The notes: generated by a model not told the origin, from the sequence alone. A stretch of DNA of 64,000 bases from Actinoplanes octamycinicus (GCF_014205225.1 NZ_JACHNB010000001.1:2461501-2525500); one strand, 5' to 3'; counted from the stretch's first letter, positions 1-8,348 are shown. Made by a program: numbers and translations.

Positions 1-394
1 GGGCGACGTCCTGATGACCCAGGAGGCGTTCGAGGAGCACAAGGTCCGCAACCGGCTGAACGTGGTCTCCGACGGTTCCGAGGCGTTGTCCTACCTGCGC
101 CGCGAGGGGCAGTATGCGAACGCGGTCCGCCCCGACCTGATCCTGCTGGACCTCAACCTGCCCAAGCGGGACGGCCGCGAGGTGCTCGCCGAGATCAAGA
201 AGGACGACGAGCTGGGCCGGATCCCGGTGGTCGTGCTCACCACCTCGTCCGCCGACGAGGACATCCTGCGCAGCTACCAGCTGCACGCCAACGCCTACGT
301 GACCAAGCCGGTCGACTTCGAGCGGTTCATCGCGGTGATCCGCCAGATCGACGAGTTCTTCGTCAGCGTCGTGAAGTTGCCGCCGCGTGCTTGA
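1..394 (+). CDS. Single-domain response regulator, 5' end outside window
   Basis: Receiver domain that would take a phosphoryl group from a histidine kinase in the cytoplasm. The frame is already open at base 2 (G-D-V-L before the first ATG at 14), so the true start and the N-terminal acidic residues lie before the window. Visible are the phospho-acceptor Asp in LLDLNLP, the switch Thr in VLTTSS and the conserved Lys in YVTKP. No output domain follows the receiver. The long loop with RREGQYANA resembles Rcp1-type regulators, which in other bacteria serve phytochrome or other PAS/GAF kinases; that partner is inference. The next gene starts 8 bases before this stop, so the two are probably cotranscribed. 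Confidence 0.9.
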   Translation, partial: GDVLMTQEAFEEHKVRNRLNVVSDGSEALSYLRREGQYANAVRPDLILLDLNLPKRDGREVLAEIKKDDELGRIPVVVLTTSSADEDILRSYQLHANAYVTKPVDFERFIAVIRQIDEFFVSVVKLPPRA

Positions 395-1205
395 TCGAGT
401 TTCCGACCTGATCCGTGAGGTCGCGCAGACCGTCGTGCTGCCCCGCTTCCAGCGGCTGGCCGCCGACGAGGTGCACCAGAAGAGCCCAGGTGACATGGTC
501 ACCATCGCCGACCAGGAGTCCGAGCGGGCGCTGACCCGCGGCCTGACCGCGCTGCTGCCCGGCTCGGTGGTGGTCGGCGAGGAGGCGGTCGCGGCCGATC
601 CGTCCGTGCGGGACCGGATCGGCGCCGGCGGCGCGGTCTGGATCGTCGACCCGGTCGACGGCACCAACAACTTCGCCGCCGGGCTGACCCCGTTCTGCGT
701 GATGGTGGCCCTGGTCCGGGACGGCGTCACGACCGCGTCCTGGATCCTCGACGTGGTCGAGGACCGGCTCACCCTGGCCGAGGCGGGCTCCGGCGCGTTC
801 CGCGACGGGGTGCGGCTGAAGACCCGCGCCGACGCGCCGGTCGCCGGCGACCTGCACGGGGTGATCTCCCGGAAGTACTTCCCGGACGACTTCCGCGACC
901 AGGTCGACGCGCACGCGGACCAGCTCGGCGGTTACACCAACGGCCGGCACTGCGCCGGTTACGAGTACCCGGCGATCGCCACCGACCGGCAGCAGTTCGC
1001 CATGTTCTGGCGGATCCTGCCGTGGGACCACGCGCCCGGCACGCTGATCGTGCGCGAGTCCGGCGGCGTGGCCCGGCACCTGGACGGCGCCGAGTACCTG
1101 CCGACCAACCAGCGTCGCGGGCTGCTGGTGGCGGCGAACGAGGAGATCTGGCAGACCGTGCACGGCACCCTCTTCCCGGACGGATCGCCCACGATCGAGG
1201 ACTGA
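387..1205 (+). CDS. Inositol monophosphatase family protein
   Basis: Predicted Mg-dependent, Li-sensitive-type sugar phosphate phosphatase of 272 residues (inositol-phosphate, histidinol-phosphate or nucleotide phosphatase; the substrate cannot be read from sequence). The metal ligands are visible: E65-E66 in VVGEEAVA, D88 and D91 in [12 protein letters not shown], and D214 in WDHAPG followed by VRESGG, the two family signatures. The start is a GTG that overlaps the end of the receiver gene by 8 bases, with no clear Shine-Dalgarno, suggesting translational coupling. Length is normal for the family. Cytoplasmic; no signal or membrane segment. Confidence 0.88.
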   Translation: MLDRVSDLIREVAQTVVLPRFQRLAADEVHQKSPGDMVTIADQESERALTRGLTALLPGSVVVGEEAVAADPSVRDRIGAGGAVWIVDPVDGTNNFAAGLTPFCVMVALVRDGVTTASWILDVVEDRLTLAEAGSGAFRDGVRLKTRADAPVAGDLHGVISRKYFPDDFRDQVDAHADQLGGYTNGRHCAGYEYPAIATDRQQFAMFWRILPWDHAPGTLIVRESGGVARHLDGAEYLPTNQRRGLLVAANEEIWQTVHGTLFPDGSPTIED

Positions 1206-1260
1206 CCGGTGGGGCCGTGTCGGATCTCACAGTGCGATCCGATCCGGTCATCCGGCGTTT

Positions 1261-1266
1261 TACCGT
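1261..1266 (+). promoter_or_regulatory. -10 hexamer of a leaderless promoter (TACCGT)
   Basis: TACCGT is followed by 6 bases and then the ATG at 1273, so the transcription start should fall at or next to the A of the start codon. No Shine-Dalgarno is present. Inference from spacing. Confidence 0.55.
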
Positions 1267-1272
1267 GCGGGT

Positions 1273-2046
1273 ATGACGTCGTACCTCGATGAGCTCTTCG
1301 GGTTGACCGGCCGGACCGCGGTGGTGACCGGCGGCAGTTCCGGGATCGGCCGCGAGATCGCCCTCGGCCTGGGCCGCGCCGGAGCCCGCGTGGTGCTGGT
1401 CGCCCGGCGGCCGGAGCCGCTCGCCGAGGTGGTCGCCGAGCTGGAGAAAATCGGCGCCGAGGCGGGCGCGGTCACCGCTGATCTGGCGGACCGCGGCGCG
1501 GTCCGGGAGGCCATCGCCGAGATCACTTCCCGGTACGGCGAACCGGACGTCCTGGTCAACTCGGCCGGAGTGAACCTGCGCCCGCCGCTCGGCGAGCTCA
1601 CCGACGACGTCTGGGATCTCACCCTGGCCGCGAACCTCACCGCCCCGTTCCTGCTCGGGCAGGCCTTCGGGCCGGCGATGACCCGGCGCGGCTGGGGCCG
1701 GATCATCAACCTGGTCTCCCAGCAGGCGTTCCGTGCCTACGGCAACAGCGGCGCCTACGGAGCGGCCAAGGCCGGCCTGGTCGGGCTGACCCGGTCGCAG
1801 GCCGAGGCCTGGTCGCCGCACGGGGTCTGCTGCAACGCGATCGCCCCCGGGGTGGTGCACACCCCGCTCACCGAGGCGGTCTTCGCCGATCCCACGAAAG
1901 TGGCGGCGCACGCCGCTCGTACCATGATCGGCCGGAACGGGCTGCCCGAGGATTTCGTCGGTTGTGCCGTTTTTCTGGCGAGCGGCGCGAGTCAAGCGGT
2001 GACCGGACAGACACTCTTCGTCGACGGTGGATATTCGGCGACCTGA
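1273..2046 (+). CDS. SDR family NAD(P)-dependent oxidoreductase
   Basis: Short-chain dehydrogenase/reductase of 257 residues. The cofactor loop TGGSSGIG sits at residues 19-26, NSAG follows, and the catalytic set is S149, Y162 and K166 (YGAAK). The tail VTGQTLFVDGGYSA is the usual C-terminal signature of classical SDRs. The Arg-rich turn after the second beta strand (VARRPE) suggests NADP preference, as inference. Substrate unknown; gluconate 5-dehydrogenase-like and other sugar or polyol SDRs share this layout. Preceded by its own leaderless-type -10 element and so probably transcribed apart from the phosphatase gene. Confidence 0.9.
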   Translation: MTSYLDELFGLTGRTAVVTGGSSGIGREIALGLGRAGARVVLVARRPEPLAEVVAELEKIGAEAGAVTADLADRGAVREAIAEITSRYGEPDVLVNSAGVNLRPPLGELTDDVWDLTLAANLTAPFLLGQAFGPAMTRRGWGRIINLVSQQAFRAYGNSGAYGAAKAGLVGLTRSQAEAWSPHGVCCNAIAPGVVHTPLTEAVFADPTKVAAHAARTMIGRNGLPEDFVGCAVFLASGASQAVTGQTLFVDGGYSAT

Positions 2047-2109
2047 TCGATCTCCCTTCCGCCAGGTCCGGCACGGTAAAGTACCCGCGCTCCCGACTTG
2101 GAGGTTTTC

Positions 2110-3117
2110 GTGGCGGCCATCTCCCCGCGCCGGTGCACCGCCCTGCTCGCTCTTCTCGCTGCCGCGATCATGGCGATCGTCGTCGTGCCCGGCAGGCCGG
2201 CTCTCGCCGACCCGGAGGGCGGGTCGAAGAAGCTGCGGGCCAACCTGGAGGCCGCCGCCAAGGGTTACGACCAGGCGAAGACGAAGCTGGCCGCGTCCAA
2301 GAAACGGCAGATCCAGCTGGCCGCCACGCTGAAGACCGCCCAGGCGCGCTCCGAGGCGCTGACCAAGCGGATGTCCGCGGTGGCCAGCCGGTCCTACCAG
2401 ATGGGCCGGATCAGCACCGTGATGCTGCTGCTGAACAGCAACTCGCCGGACAAGTTCGTGGAGCGGGTGCAGGGCCTGGACATGCTGGCCCAGGTGGACA
2501 GCAGCGTCCTCGCCGACTACCGGGACGACATCGCCACCATCACGAAGGCCCAGGCCGCGCTGAACGCCGAGATCATCGAGCAGAAGCGTCAGGTCACCGT
2601 GATGGAGCGGAAGAAGAAGCAGGCCGAGATCGCGCTGGCCGAGGTCGGTGGCGGCTCGGCCGGTGGCTTCATCGACGCGAACTCGCCGGCCGCCGCCCCG
2701 GCGCCGCGGAACTCGGACGGCTCGTGGCCCAAGGAGTCCTGCACGATCAAGGACCCGACGTCGTCCGGCTGCCTCACGCCGCGGACGCTGCACGCCTACA
2801 ACGAGGCCCGCGCCGACGGCTTCAAGCACTACACGGTCTGCTGGAGCCAGCGGTCCTCCGGCGAGCACCCCAAGGGCCGGGCCTGCGACTTCTCGTCCAA
2901 CGCGAGCACCTTCAAGACCTCGGCCGCGACCGGCAGCGACAAGGCGTACGGCGACAGCCTGGCCGCCTACTTCGTGAAGAACGCCGACAAGCTGGGCGTG
3001 ATGTACGTGATCTGGTATCGCCAGATCTGGATGCCGAGCACCGGCTGGCGGGCCTACAGCGCGACCGGTGACGCGGCCGCGGTGCACACCAACCACGTGC
3101 ACCTCTCCATGCTCTGA
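2110..3117 (+). CDS. Secreted coiled-coil protein with M15/ARB-07466-like C-terminal domain
   Basis: Exported protein of 335 residues, probably acting on the cell wall. The GTG at 2110 was chosen because GGAGG lies at 2100-2104, five bases upstream; a TTG at 2098 in the same frame has no such site. Signal peptide about residues 1-34, ending ALA-DP. Residues about 40-175 form a charged helical coiled coil like the N-terminal part of NlpC/P60 and CwlO-type hydrolases. The C-terminal 130 residues carry SSGEHPKGRACDFS and NHVHLS, an H-x6-D ... H-x-H layout as in zinc M15-type peptidases and the actinobacterial ARB-07466-like domain. Three Cys pairs are plausible outside the cell. A peptidoglycan peptidase role is inferred; no catalytic test can be read here. 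Confidence 0.8.
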   Translation: MAAISPRRCTALLALLAAAIMAIVVVPGRPALADPEGGSKKLRANLEAAAKGYDQAKTKLAASKKRQIQLAATLKTAQARSEALTKRMSAVASRSYQMGRISTVMLLLNSNSPDKFVERVQGLDMLAQVDSSVLADYRDDIATITKAQAALNAEIIEQKRQVTVMERKKKQAEIALAEVGGGSAGGFIDANSPAAAPAPRNSDGSWPKESCTIKDPTSSGCLTPRTLHAYNEARADGFKHYTVCWSQRSSGEHPKGRACDFSSNASTFKTSAATGSDKAYGDSLAAYFVKNADKLGVMYVIWYRQIWMPSTGWRAYSATGDAAAVHTNHVHLSML

Positions 3118-3210
3118 CGCCGCGCCACCATACTGTCGCGCCGCGCCTCCGTGCTCTGGCGCCGCGCCTCCCTGCTGTCGCGCCGCGCCTCCGTGCACTC
3201 GCGCCGCGCC
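3118..3210. repeat. 21-base tandem repeat starting at a stop codon
   Basis: Four copies of a 21-base unit (CGCCGCGCCTCCGTGCTCTG plus one base; copies at 3118, 3139, 3160 and 3181) and a partial fifth. The unit resembles the last codons of the preceding gene (CCTCTCCATGCTCTGA), so the array looks like repeated duplication of a gene 3' end. The period is a multiple of three. Confidence 0.85.
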
Positions 3211-3213
3211 GGG

Positions 3214-3219
3214 TAACAT
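3214..3219 (+). promoter_or_regulatory. -10 hexamer of a leaderless promoter (TAACAT)
   Basis: TAACAT, then 6 bases, then GTG at 3226. It lies directly at the end of the 21-base repeat array, which would form the upstream promoter region. Confidence 0.5.
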
Positions 3220-3225
3220 CCGGCG

Positions 3226-4737
3226 GTGGAGACCGCGCCGCCTCGCGCCCTGCCCTCGGCCCTCGCCGCCGCCCTGGCCTTCGGCGCCAGCGGCGCCGTC
3301 CTGGTCCTGGAGATCGTCGCGCTGCGCCTGGTCGGGCCGTACGTCGGCGTCACCCTCCAGGTCAGCAGCTCGGTGATCGGCATCTCGCTGGCCGCCATCG
3401 CCTACGGCGCCTGGCTGGGCGGCCGCCTCGCCGACCAGTACGACCCGCGGATGCTGCTCGCCCCGGCCCTGATTCTCGGCGCCATCGGCACCGCGGTGAC
3501 CCTGCCGCTGGTCCGCTGGGGTGGCGAACTGCTGCGCGGCGGCGCCGCCCCGGCCGTGCTGCTGCTCGCCGCGCTGGCCGTCTTCCTGCCCGCCTTCGTC
3601 CTCTCCGCGATCCCGCCGATGGTGGTGAAACTCCAGCTCAGCAGCCTGCGCGAGGCCGGCACCGTGGTCGGCCGGCTGTCCAGTATCGGCACCCTGGGCG
3701 CGATCACCGCGACGCTGGGCACCGGCTTCGTCTTCGTCGCCGCGATGCCGAGCAGCGCGATCATCCTGAGCCTGGCCGCGCTGCTGGCGCTCGCCGGGCT
3801 GGTCCTGGGCTGGTGGCTGCGCCGCGACGAGACCCACCCGGACCTGCCCGGCTCGCCCCGGTTCCGGGCCATGCTGGCCACCGTCGGGCTGCTCGGCGCC
3901 GGGATGGGCGCGATCTCGCCGACCCCGTGCGACCTGGAGACGGCCTACCACTGCGCCCGGGTGGAGCCGGATCCGGACCGTCCCGGCGGCCGCACCCTGA
4001 TGCTGAACTCGGCCCCGCACTCGTACGTCGACCTGGACGACCCCCGCCACCTGGAGTTCGAGTACGTCCAGTGGATCGGCGCGGTCGCCGACGTGGTCCG
4101 GCCGGCCGGCGCCCCGATCGACGCCCTGCACATCGGCGGCGGCGGCTTCACCGTGCCGAACTACCTGCGCGCCACCCGCCCGGGCAGCGACCAGCTGGTC
4201 CTGGAGCTCGACGGCGAGCTGGTCGAGCTGGACCGGCGCAAGCTCGGCCTGGTCACCGGCCCGGATCTGCGGGTCCGGGTGGGCGACGCCCGGGTCGGCG
4301 TGACCGAGCGCCCGGCGGCCGCCTACGACCTGGTGGTCGGCGACGCCTTCGGCCACCAGGTGGTGCCGTGGCACCTGGCCACCCGGGAGATGGCCGGCGA
4401 GATCTCGCGCACCCTGCGGGCGGACGGCATCTACGCGCAGAACGTGATCGACTACCCGCCGGACCGCTTCATCCGGGCCGAGATGGCGACCGTCACCGCC
4501 GCTTTCCCGCACGTCGCCCTGATCGCGCCGGCCGACGCGCTGGCCGGCGAGGTCGGCTCGAACTTCGTCATCGTGGCGTCGCGCAGCCCGCTGCCGCTGG
4601 CCGCGATCGGCGCCGGGCTGGCCCGGATCGAGGAGCCGGTCCGGCTGCTCTCCGGCGCCGAGCTGACCGAGTACGTGGCCGGCGCCCGGGTGCTGACCGA
4701 CGATTACGCGCCGACGGACCAGCTGCTCCCGTCCTGA
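3226..4737 (+). CDS. Membrane-fused spermidine-synthase-like protein
   Basis: 503 residues. The first about 210 residues form several hydrophobic helices of the transporter-like part found in fused MFS/spermidine synthase proteins; the rest is a class I SAM-binding fold. Visible are the glycine loop LHIGGGGFTVPN near residue 301, the acidic LELDGELVELD near 325 that would bind the nucleoside, and VVGDAFG near 371. Such fusions are widespread in actinobacteria and their product is not established; true polyamine synthesis cannot be assumed. Starts with GTG behind a leaderless-type -10. Flanked by repeat arrays and a kinase gene on the same strand. Confidence 0.85.
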   Translation: METAPPRALPSALAAALAFGASGAVLVLEIVALRLVGPYVGVTLQVSSSVIGISLAAIAYGAWLGGRLADQYDPRMLLAPALILGAIGTAVTLPLVRWGGELLRGGAAPAVLLLAALAVFLPAFVLSAIPPMVVKLQLSSLREAGTVVGRLSSIGTLGAITATLGTGFVFVAAMPSSAIILSLAALLALAGLVLGWWLRRDETHPDLPGSPRFRAMLATVGLLGAGMGAISPTPCDLETAYHCARVEPDPDRPGGRTLMLNSAPHSYVDLDDPRHLEFEYVQWIGAVADVVRPAGAPIDALHIGGGGFTVPNYLRATRPGSDQLVLELDGELVELDRRKLGLVTGPDLRVRVGDARVGVTERPAAAYDLVVGDAFGHQVVPWHLATREMAGEISRTLRADGIYAQNVIDYPPDRFIRAEMATVTAAFPHVALIAPADALAGEVGSNFVIVASRSPLPLAAIGAGLARIEEPVRLLSGAELTEYVAGARVLTDDYAPTDQLLPS

Positions 4738-4845
4738 GCCCGGCTCCGCGGAGTTATCGGCCGGTTTGGGCGGTCCGGCCGGGGAATCCGCGCGGGTTTT
4801 GGTGTGCGGCAACGGTGGGTGAGCCGCTCGGGCGAGAATCGGCGC

Positions 4846-6675
4846 ATGGGGCGTACGGAGCGAAACGGTCACTCGGGATCGCTTCGTGTCGCCGGGCGGT
4901 ACCGCCTGGTCGAGAAGCTCGGCACCGGCGGGATGTCGGTGGTCTGGCGTGGTTACGACGAGACCCTGGGCCGCGAGGTGGCGGTCAAGGTGCTCTCCCC
5001 ACAGCTGGCCGAGGACCGCACGTTCCGGGACCGGCTCCGGCAGGAGGCGCTGGCCGCAGCCCGGCTCTGCCATCCGCACATCACCGGGGTCTACGACTTC
5101 GGTGAGGCGCTGCTCGCCGACCAGCAGCTGACCGTCCCGTACGTGGTGATGGAGCTGAACGACGGCGAGTCGGTCGGCGCCCGGATCGGCCGGCAGGGCT
5201 CGCTGGACTGGCGTGAGGCGGTGATGGTCTGCGCCGAGGTGGCCTCCGCGCTGGCCACCGCGCACGCCCGCGGCGTCGTGCACCGCGACGTGACCCCGGC
5301 CAACGTGATGCTCACCGGAGCCGGCGCGAAAGTGGTCGACTTCGGCATCTCCGCGGTGGTCGGCCAGCGCGACGCCGGCCCGGACGGCAGCCTGCTCGGC
5401 ACCCCCGCCTACCTGGCCCCGGAACGGCTGGCCGGCGCCCAGGTCTCCGCGGCCACCGACGTCTACGCGCTCGGCCTGCTCCTCTATCGCGCCCTGACCG
5501 GCCGGATGCCCTGGCCGGCGGAGAGCACCGCGGAAGCCCTGCGCGCCCACCTTTACGCCGACCCGGACCCGGTCCCGGAACTGCCCGGCATGCCCGCCGC
5601 GGTCGCCGACCTGTGCCTGCGCTGCCTGGCCAAGGACCCGGCGGACCGGCCGCCCTCGGCGGAGCTGGCCCGGGCGCTGGCGGCCACCGTCGGGGTCCGC
5701 CCGATCATCCCGCCGCTGCGCCCGGGGGAGCTGTCCTCGGTCCCGCTCGGTCCGGCCGCGGTCCCGTCCGGTGCGGCGACGGCCCCGGTCCCGCCCGGTG
5801 CGGCGGAGCGCTCGCCCGCCCCGGCCGCCCGCGGGGTGGTGCCCGCCCCGCCCGCTCCCGAGGGCAAGAGCCGGCTGGCCAGCACCCAGGTGCTCAAGTT
5901 GCGGCTCCGGGCCGGCCTCCGGATCGGCGCCGCGCTCCGGCTGGGCCGGGTGCGCGCGCTGGGCGGTGGCGTCTTCGTCGGCAACCGGCTGCGCCGCTGC
6001 CGCCCGGCGGCGGCGAGCAACCGGCTGTCGGCGGTCGCCGCGCTGGCCAGCGTGCTGCTGCTGGCCGGCAGCGCGCTCAGCTGGTCGGCCCGGCGGGAAG
6101 CCGCCGACGCCGGTCGGTCCAGCGCCTCCGCGGCCGGCCCGGCACCCGGCGGTGGCACCGTGCAACGGGTCCGGTGCGCGGTCCGTTACCAGGTGAAACG
6201 CGACTCCGGCGACACCTTCGAAGCGCGACTGACTGTGCAGACCACCGGCGGACCGGACGGCTGGCGGGTGGACTTCAGCTTCCCCGGCGGCCAGCGGCTG
6301 GCCGGGACGCCGAAAGCGGTCACCCAGCACGGCCGGCACGTCATGATCCACGGACAGGGCCGCAGCCGGGTGCTCACCCTGCGCGGCGGTTACCGGCAGC
6401 GCAATCCGCTGCCGCTCAGCTTCGCCATGAACGGGCACCCGTGCCGTGTCGAGGTGCTGGGCAGCGTCAGCGAGCCGGCGCCGGTCGAGGATGACTCGGT
6501 GAGCGCGGCCTCGGCCGAGGACCGTCCCGGGCCGGAGCAGACGATCCGCAAGCGCAAGCGCCCACCGGCCCGGCACGGCGGCAGCCCGCGCAAGCAGACC
6601 CCGCCACCGCCGCCGGCCGCGCGCACCCCGGCGCCGCCGGCCAAGCGCAGCGGCGGTTTCTCCCTCGCGCTCTGA
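4846..6675 (+). CDS. Membrane Ser/Thr protein kinase with CBM2-like outer domain
   Basis: Hanks-type kinase of 609 residues. Kinase domain about 15-285: GTGGMSVV loop, Lys48 in VAVKV, HRDVTPANVM with D148, DFG at D165, and GTPAYLAPE. HRDVTP instead of HRDxKP is unusual: the Lys after the catalytic Asp is Thr. A Pro/Ala linker leads to one membrane helix about 394-416. The outer part (about 443-535) has a Cys at each end, GWRVDFSFPGGQ and LSFAMNGHPC, closely following family 2 carbohydrate-binding modules; the tail is basic and Pro-rich. The ATG at 4846 was chosen over an upstream GTG at 4804 because the kinase homology begins just after it. A sensor for cellulose, chitin or wall glycan is inference. 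Confidence 0.88.
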   Translation: MGRTERNGHSGSLRVAGRYRLVEKLGTGGMSVVWRGYDETLGREVAVKVLSPQLAEDRTFRDRLRQEALAAARLCHPHITGVYDFGEALLADQQLTVPYVVMELNDGESVGARIGRQGSLDWREAVMVCAEVASALATAHARGVVHRDVTPANVMLTGAGAKVVDFGISAVVGQRDAGPDGSLLGTPAYLAPERLAGAQVSAATDVYALGLLLYRALTGRMPWPAESTAEALRAHLYADPDPVPELPGMPAAVADLCLRCLAKDPADRPPSAELARALAATVGVRPIIPPLRPGELSSVPLGPAAVPSGAATAPVPPGAAERSPAPAARGVVPAPPAPEGKSRLASTQVLKLRLRAGLRIGAALRLGRVRALGGGVFVGNRLRRCRPAAASNRLSAVAALASVLLLAGSALSWSARREAADAGRSSASAAGPAPGGGTVQRVRCAVRYQVKRDSGDTFEARLTVQTTGGPDGWRVDFSFPGGQRLAGTPKAVTQHGRHVMIHGQGRSRVLTLRGGYRQRNPLPLSFAMNGHPCRVEVLGSVSEPAPVEDDSVSAASAEDRPGPEQTIRKRKRPPARHGGSPRKQTPPPPPAARTPAPPAKRSGGFSLAL

Positions 6676-6807
6676 CCGAACCCGCCGGCCGGGCGCGGCC
6701 GCTACCTCGCGCTCTGACCGAACCCGCCGGCCGGGCGCGGCCGCTGCCTCGCGCTCTGAGCGCACTGCCCGGCCGGGCTCGGTTTCTCCCTCGCGCTCTG
6801 ACCGAAC
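6663..6807. repeat. 42-base repeat copying the kinase gene 3' end and stop codon
   Basis: CCTCGCGCTCTGA recurs at exactly 42-base intervals, beginning at 6663 (the real gene end), 6705, 6747 and 6789. The fourth copy also repeats the preceding GGTTTCTCC of the gene. The stop codon is therefore duplicated with its last codons. Spacer sequence is CG-rich and slightly diverged. Confidence 0.85.
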
Positions 6808-6824
6808 CGCCCGCCCGGGGTCGA

Positions 6825-6830
6825 TAGGGT
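6825..6830 (+). promoter_or_regulatory. -10 hexamer of a leaderless promoter (TAGGGT)
   Basis: TAGGGT followed by 7 bases and the ATG at 6838; no Shine-Dalgarno is seen. Confidence 0.55.
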
Positions 6831-6837
6831 CGAGTCC

Positions 6838-7563
6838 ATGACAAGACTGGCAGTGGTCACTGGTGGCGGCACCGGAATCGGCCGGGCGACGGCCGGCATG
6901 CTCGCGGGCGAGGGCTATGACGTGATCATCGTGGGCCGGCGCCCCGAGGTGCTCGCCGACGCGGTGAAGTGGATCGGACCGCAGGCGTCGGCGGTCACCG
7001 CGGACGCCGCCGACCCGGCGCAGATCCCCGCGGTGGTCGACGCGGTGGCCGGCCGCACGGTGGACGTGCTGGTCAACAACGCCGGCGCCTTCGTGTCCGG
7101 CGACGAGAGCACCCTGGACGGGGTGGCCGCGCGCTGGCGGGCGAACCTGGACTCCAACGTGCTCACCGCCGTCCTGATGACCACCGCGCTGCTGCCGCTG
7201 CTCCGCCGCCCGGGCGGGAAGATCATCCTGACCAGCTCGATCGCGGCGCAGCGGGGCGGTGGCGGGCCCTACTCCGCAGCCAAGGCCGCCCTGCACGGAT
7301 ACGTGCTGGACCTGGCCACCAAGCTCGGCGCGGAGGGGATCACGGCGAACGTGATCTCGCCCGGCTACATCACCGACAGCGAGTTCTTCGACGGCCGGAT
7401 GACGCCGGAGGGGCATGCCTCCCGGGTGAACGCGTCGCTGGTCAAGCGGGCCGGCGAGCCGTCCGAGATCGCCGAGGCGGTGCGCTGGCTGACTGGTCCG
7501 GGCGGTGGCTTCGTCACCGGCCAGATCATCAACGTCAACGGCGGGACCGTGCTGGGTCGCTGA
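6838..7563 (+). CDS. SDR family oxidoreductase
   Basis: Short-chain dehydrogenase/reductase of 241 residues, distinct from the one at 1273. It shows TGGGTGIG near the N-terminus, VNNAG, LTSSIAA with the catalytic Ser, and YSAAK with catalytic Tyr and Lys; the end VTGQIINVNGG is typical. The turn VGRRPE suggests NADP use. Substrate unknown. It stands alone: the neighbour downstream is convergent, with a strong hairpin between them. Confidence 0.88.
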   Translation: MTRLAVVTGGGTGIGRATAGMLAGEGYDVIIVGRRPEVLADAVKWIGPQASAVTADAADPAQIPAVVDAVAGRTVDVLVNNAGAFVSGDESTLDGVAARWRANLDSNVLTAVLMTTALLPLLRRPGGKIILTSSIAAQRGGGGPYSAAKAALHGYVLDLATKLGAEGITANVISPGYITDSEFFDGRMTPEGHASRVNASLVKRAGEPSEIAEAVRWLTGPGGGFVTGQIINVNGGTVLGR

Positions 7564-7576
7564 CCCTTCTCCGGTA

Positions 7577-7611
7577 CGCCCCGGTGGCCGGCTCGACCGG
7601 CCGCCGGGGCG
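7577..7611. terminator. Bidirectional hairpin terminator between convergent genes
   Basis: A 15-base stem with one G-U type mismatch (arms 7577-7591 and 7597-7611) and loop CTCGA, between the SDR gene and DUF3052. No U run follows, as is usual in GC-rich actinobacteria. Confidence 0.75.
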
Positions 7612-7654
7612 GGGCACGGGAGTCATCGGCTGGTCCCGCCGCGGGCCGGCCCGG

Positions 7655-8053
7655 TCATTGGCTGCCGCCGGTGAAACGGCCCTCGTCCGGACGGTTCGGC
7701 CGGAACCGCAGGCCGGACCAGCGGTCGTCGATCGCGACCTGGCCGCACGGGCGCATGTCGAAATCGGCCACGATGGGCCAGAGTGTGTCCCGGTTGATGT
7801 CCGCCTCGTTCCCCTTGGGATAGGCGATCCAGAAGGCGCCCGGCTTGTCCAGGTCACCACGGTGCTCGGTGAGCTGCTCGCGCACGCTGGCGGCGTCCTC
7901 GGCGAAGAGCACGGCGGTGCCGGCGGTGGCCAGCGTCCCGGTCTCCCGCACGCCCTCCGGCATCGGGGTGAGCAGCGGCAGACGGGCCGGCTGGTTGAGC
8001 CAGACGGTGGAGTTCGGCTTGATCAACAGCTTCTCGGCGATCGTTTTGCTCAT
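7655..8053 (-). CDS. DUF3052 family protein
   Basis: Small cytoplasmic protein of 132 residues of the actinobacterial DUF3052 type. The features recognised are the start MSKTIAEKLLIKPNSTVWL, then LWIAYPKGN-like (FWIAYPKGNEADINRDTLW) and the end QVAIDDRWSGLRFRP. Function is not established; there are no catalytic motifs I can name. The ATG at 8053 was chosen over a longer frame because GGAAG lies about 10 bases upstream and the family starts here. Its 5' leader or promoter region contains a strong hairpin (8098-8128). Confidence 0.75.
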   Translation of the reverse strand: MSKTIAEKLLIKPNSTVWLNQPARLPLLTPMPEGVRETGTLATAGTAVLFAEDAASVREQLTEHRGDLDKPGAFWIAYPKGNEADINRDTLWPIVADFDMRPCGQVAIDDRWSGLRFRPNRPDEGRFTGGSQ

Positions 8054-8097
8054 GTGCTGAGACTTCCATTCGGGAGTGGGTCCGGGTCGGGTTTGCG

Positions 8098-8128
8098 GTG
8101 AAGCCAGCCGCCCGGCGGCTGGCTTCAC
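8098..8128. promoter_or_regulatory. Perfect 13-base stem hairpin upstream of DUF3052
   Basis: Arms 8098-8110 and 8116-8128 are exact inverted complements with a 5-base loop (CCCGG). It lies 45 bases upstream of the minus-strand DUF3052 start and about 220 bases before recQ. It may be a leader hairpin, an operator, or a barrier between the divergent units; no U run on either side. Confidence 0.5.
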
Positions 8129-8285
8129 CCCGTCGCCCGGCGCTGGTGGGGGCCGGGCTCCGTCGCCCCGATCGCCGGGTCGGAGCCGTCGTCTCGGCCG
8201 GTCTGCTGTCCGCATGACGTCCTCCTGCCGCTGGCTTCGGATGCCCCCGCAGCTTGGCTCGGATCGCCCGGGATTTCTGGCGGCC

Positions 8286-8311
8286 TGTGGACAACGGCGG
8301 AATGTGGATAA
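8286..8311. promoter_or_regulatory. Two DnaA-box-like sites ahead of the RecQ gene
   Basis: TGTGGACAA (8286-8294) and TGTGGATAA (8303-8311) match the reverse complements of TTGTCCACA and TTATCCACA, the preferred DnaA boxes. They point the same way, 17 bases apart, 38 bases before the recQ-like start. The remainder of the 8054-8348 divergent gap shows no gene. Confidence 0.6.
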
Positions 8312-8348
8312 CTCCGGTTCTGTCGGTGGTGGCTGATAGACATGCCGG

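Noticed and set aside
769..7860. A 2363-codon open frame on the minus strand
   Set aside because: It runs antisense to seven well-supported genes, is dominated by Arg/Gly/Ala/Pro, and has no domain; GC-rich codon use opens such frames by default.
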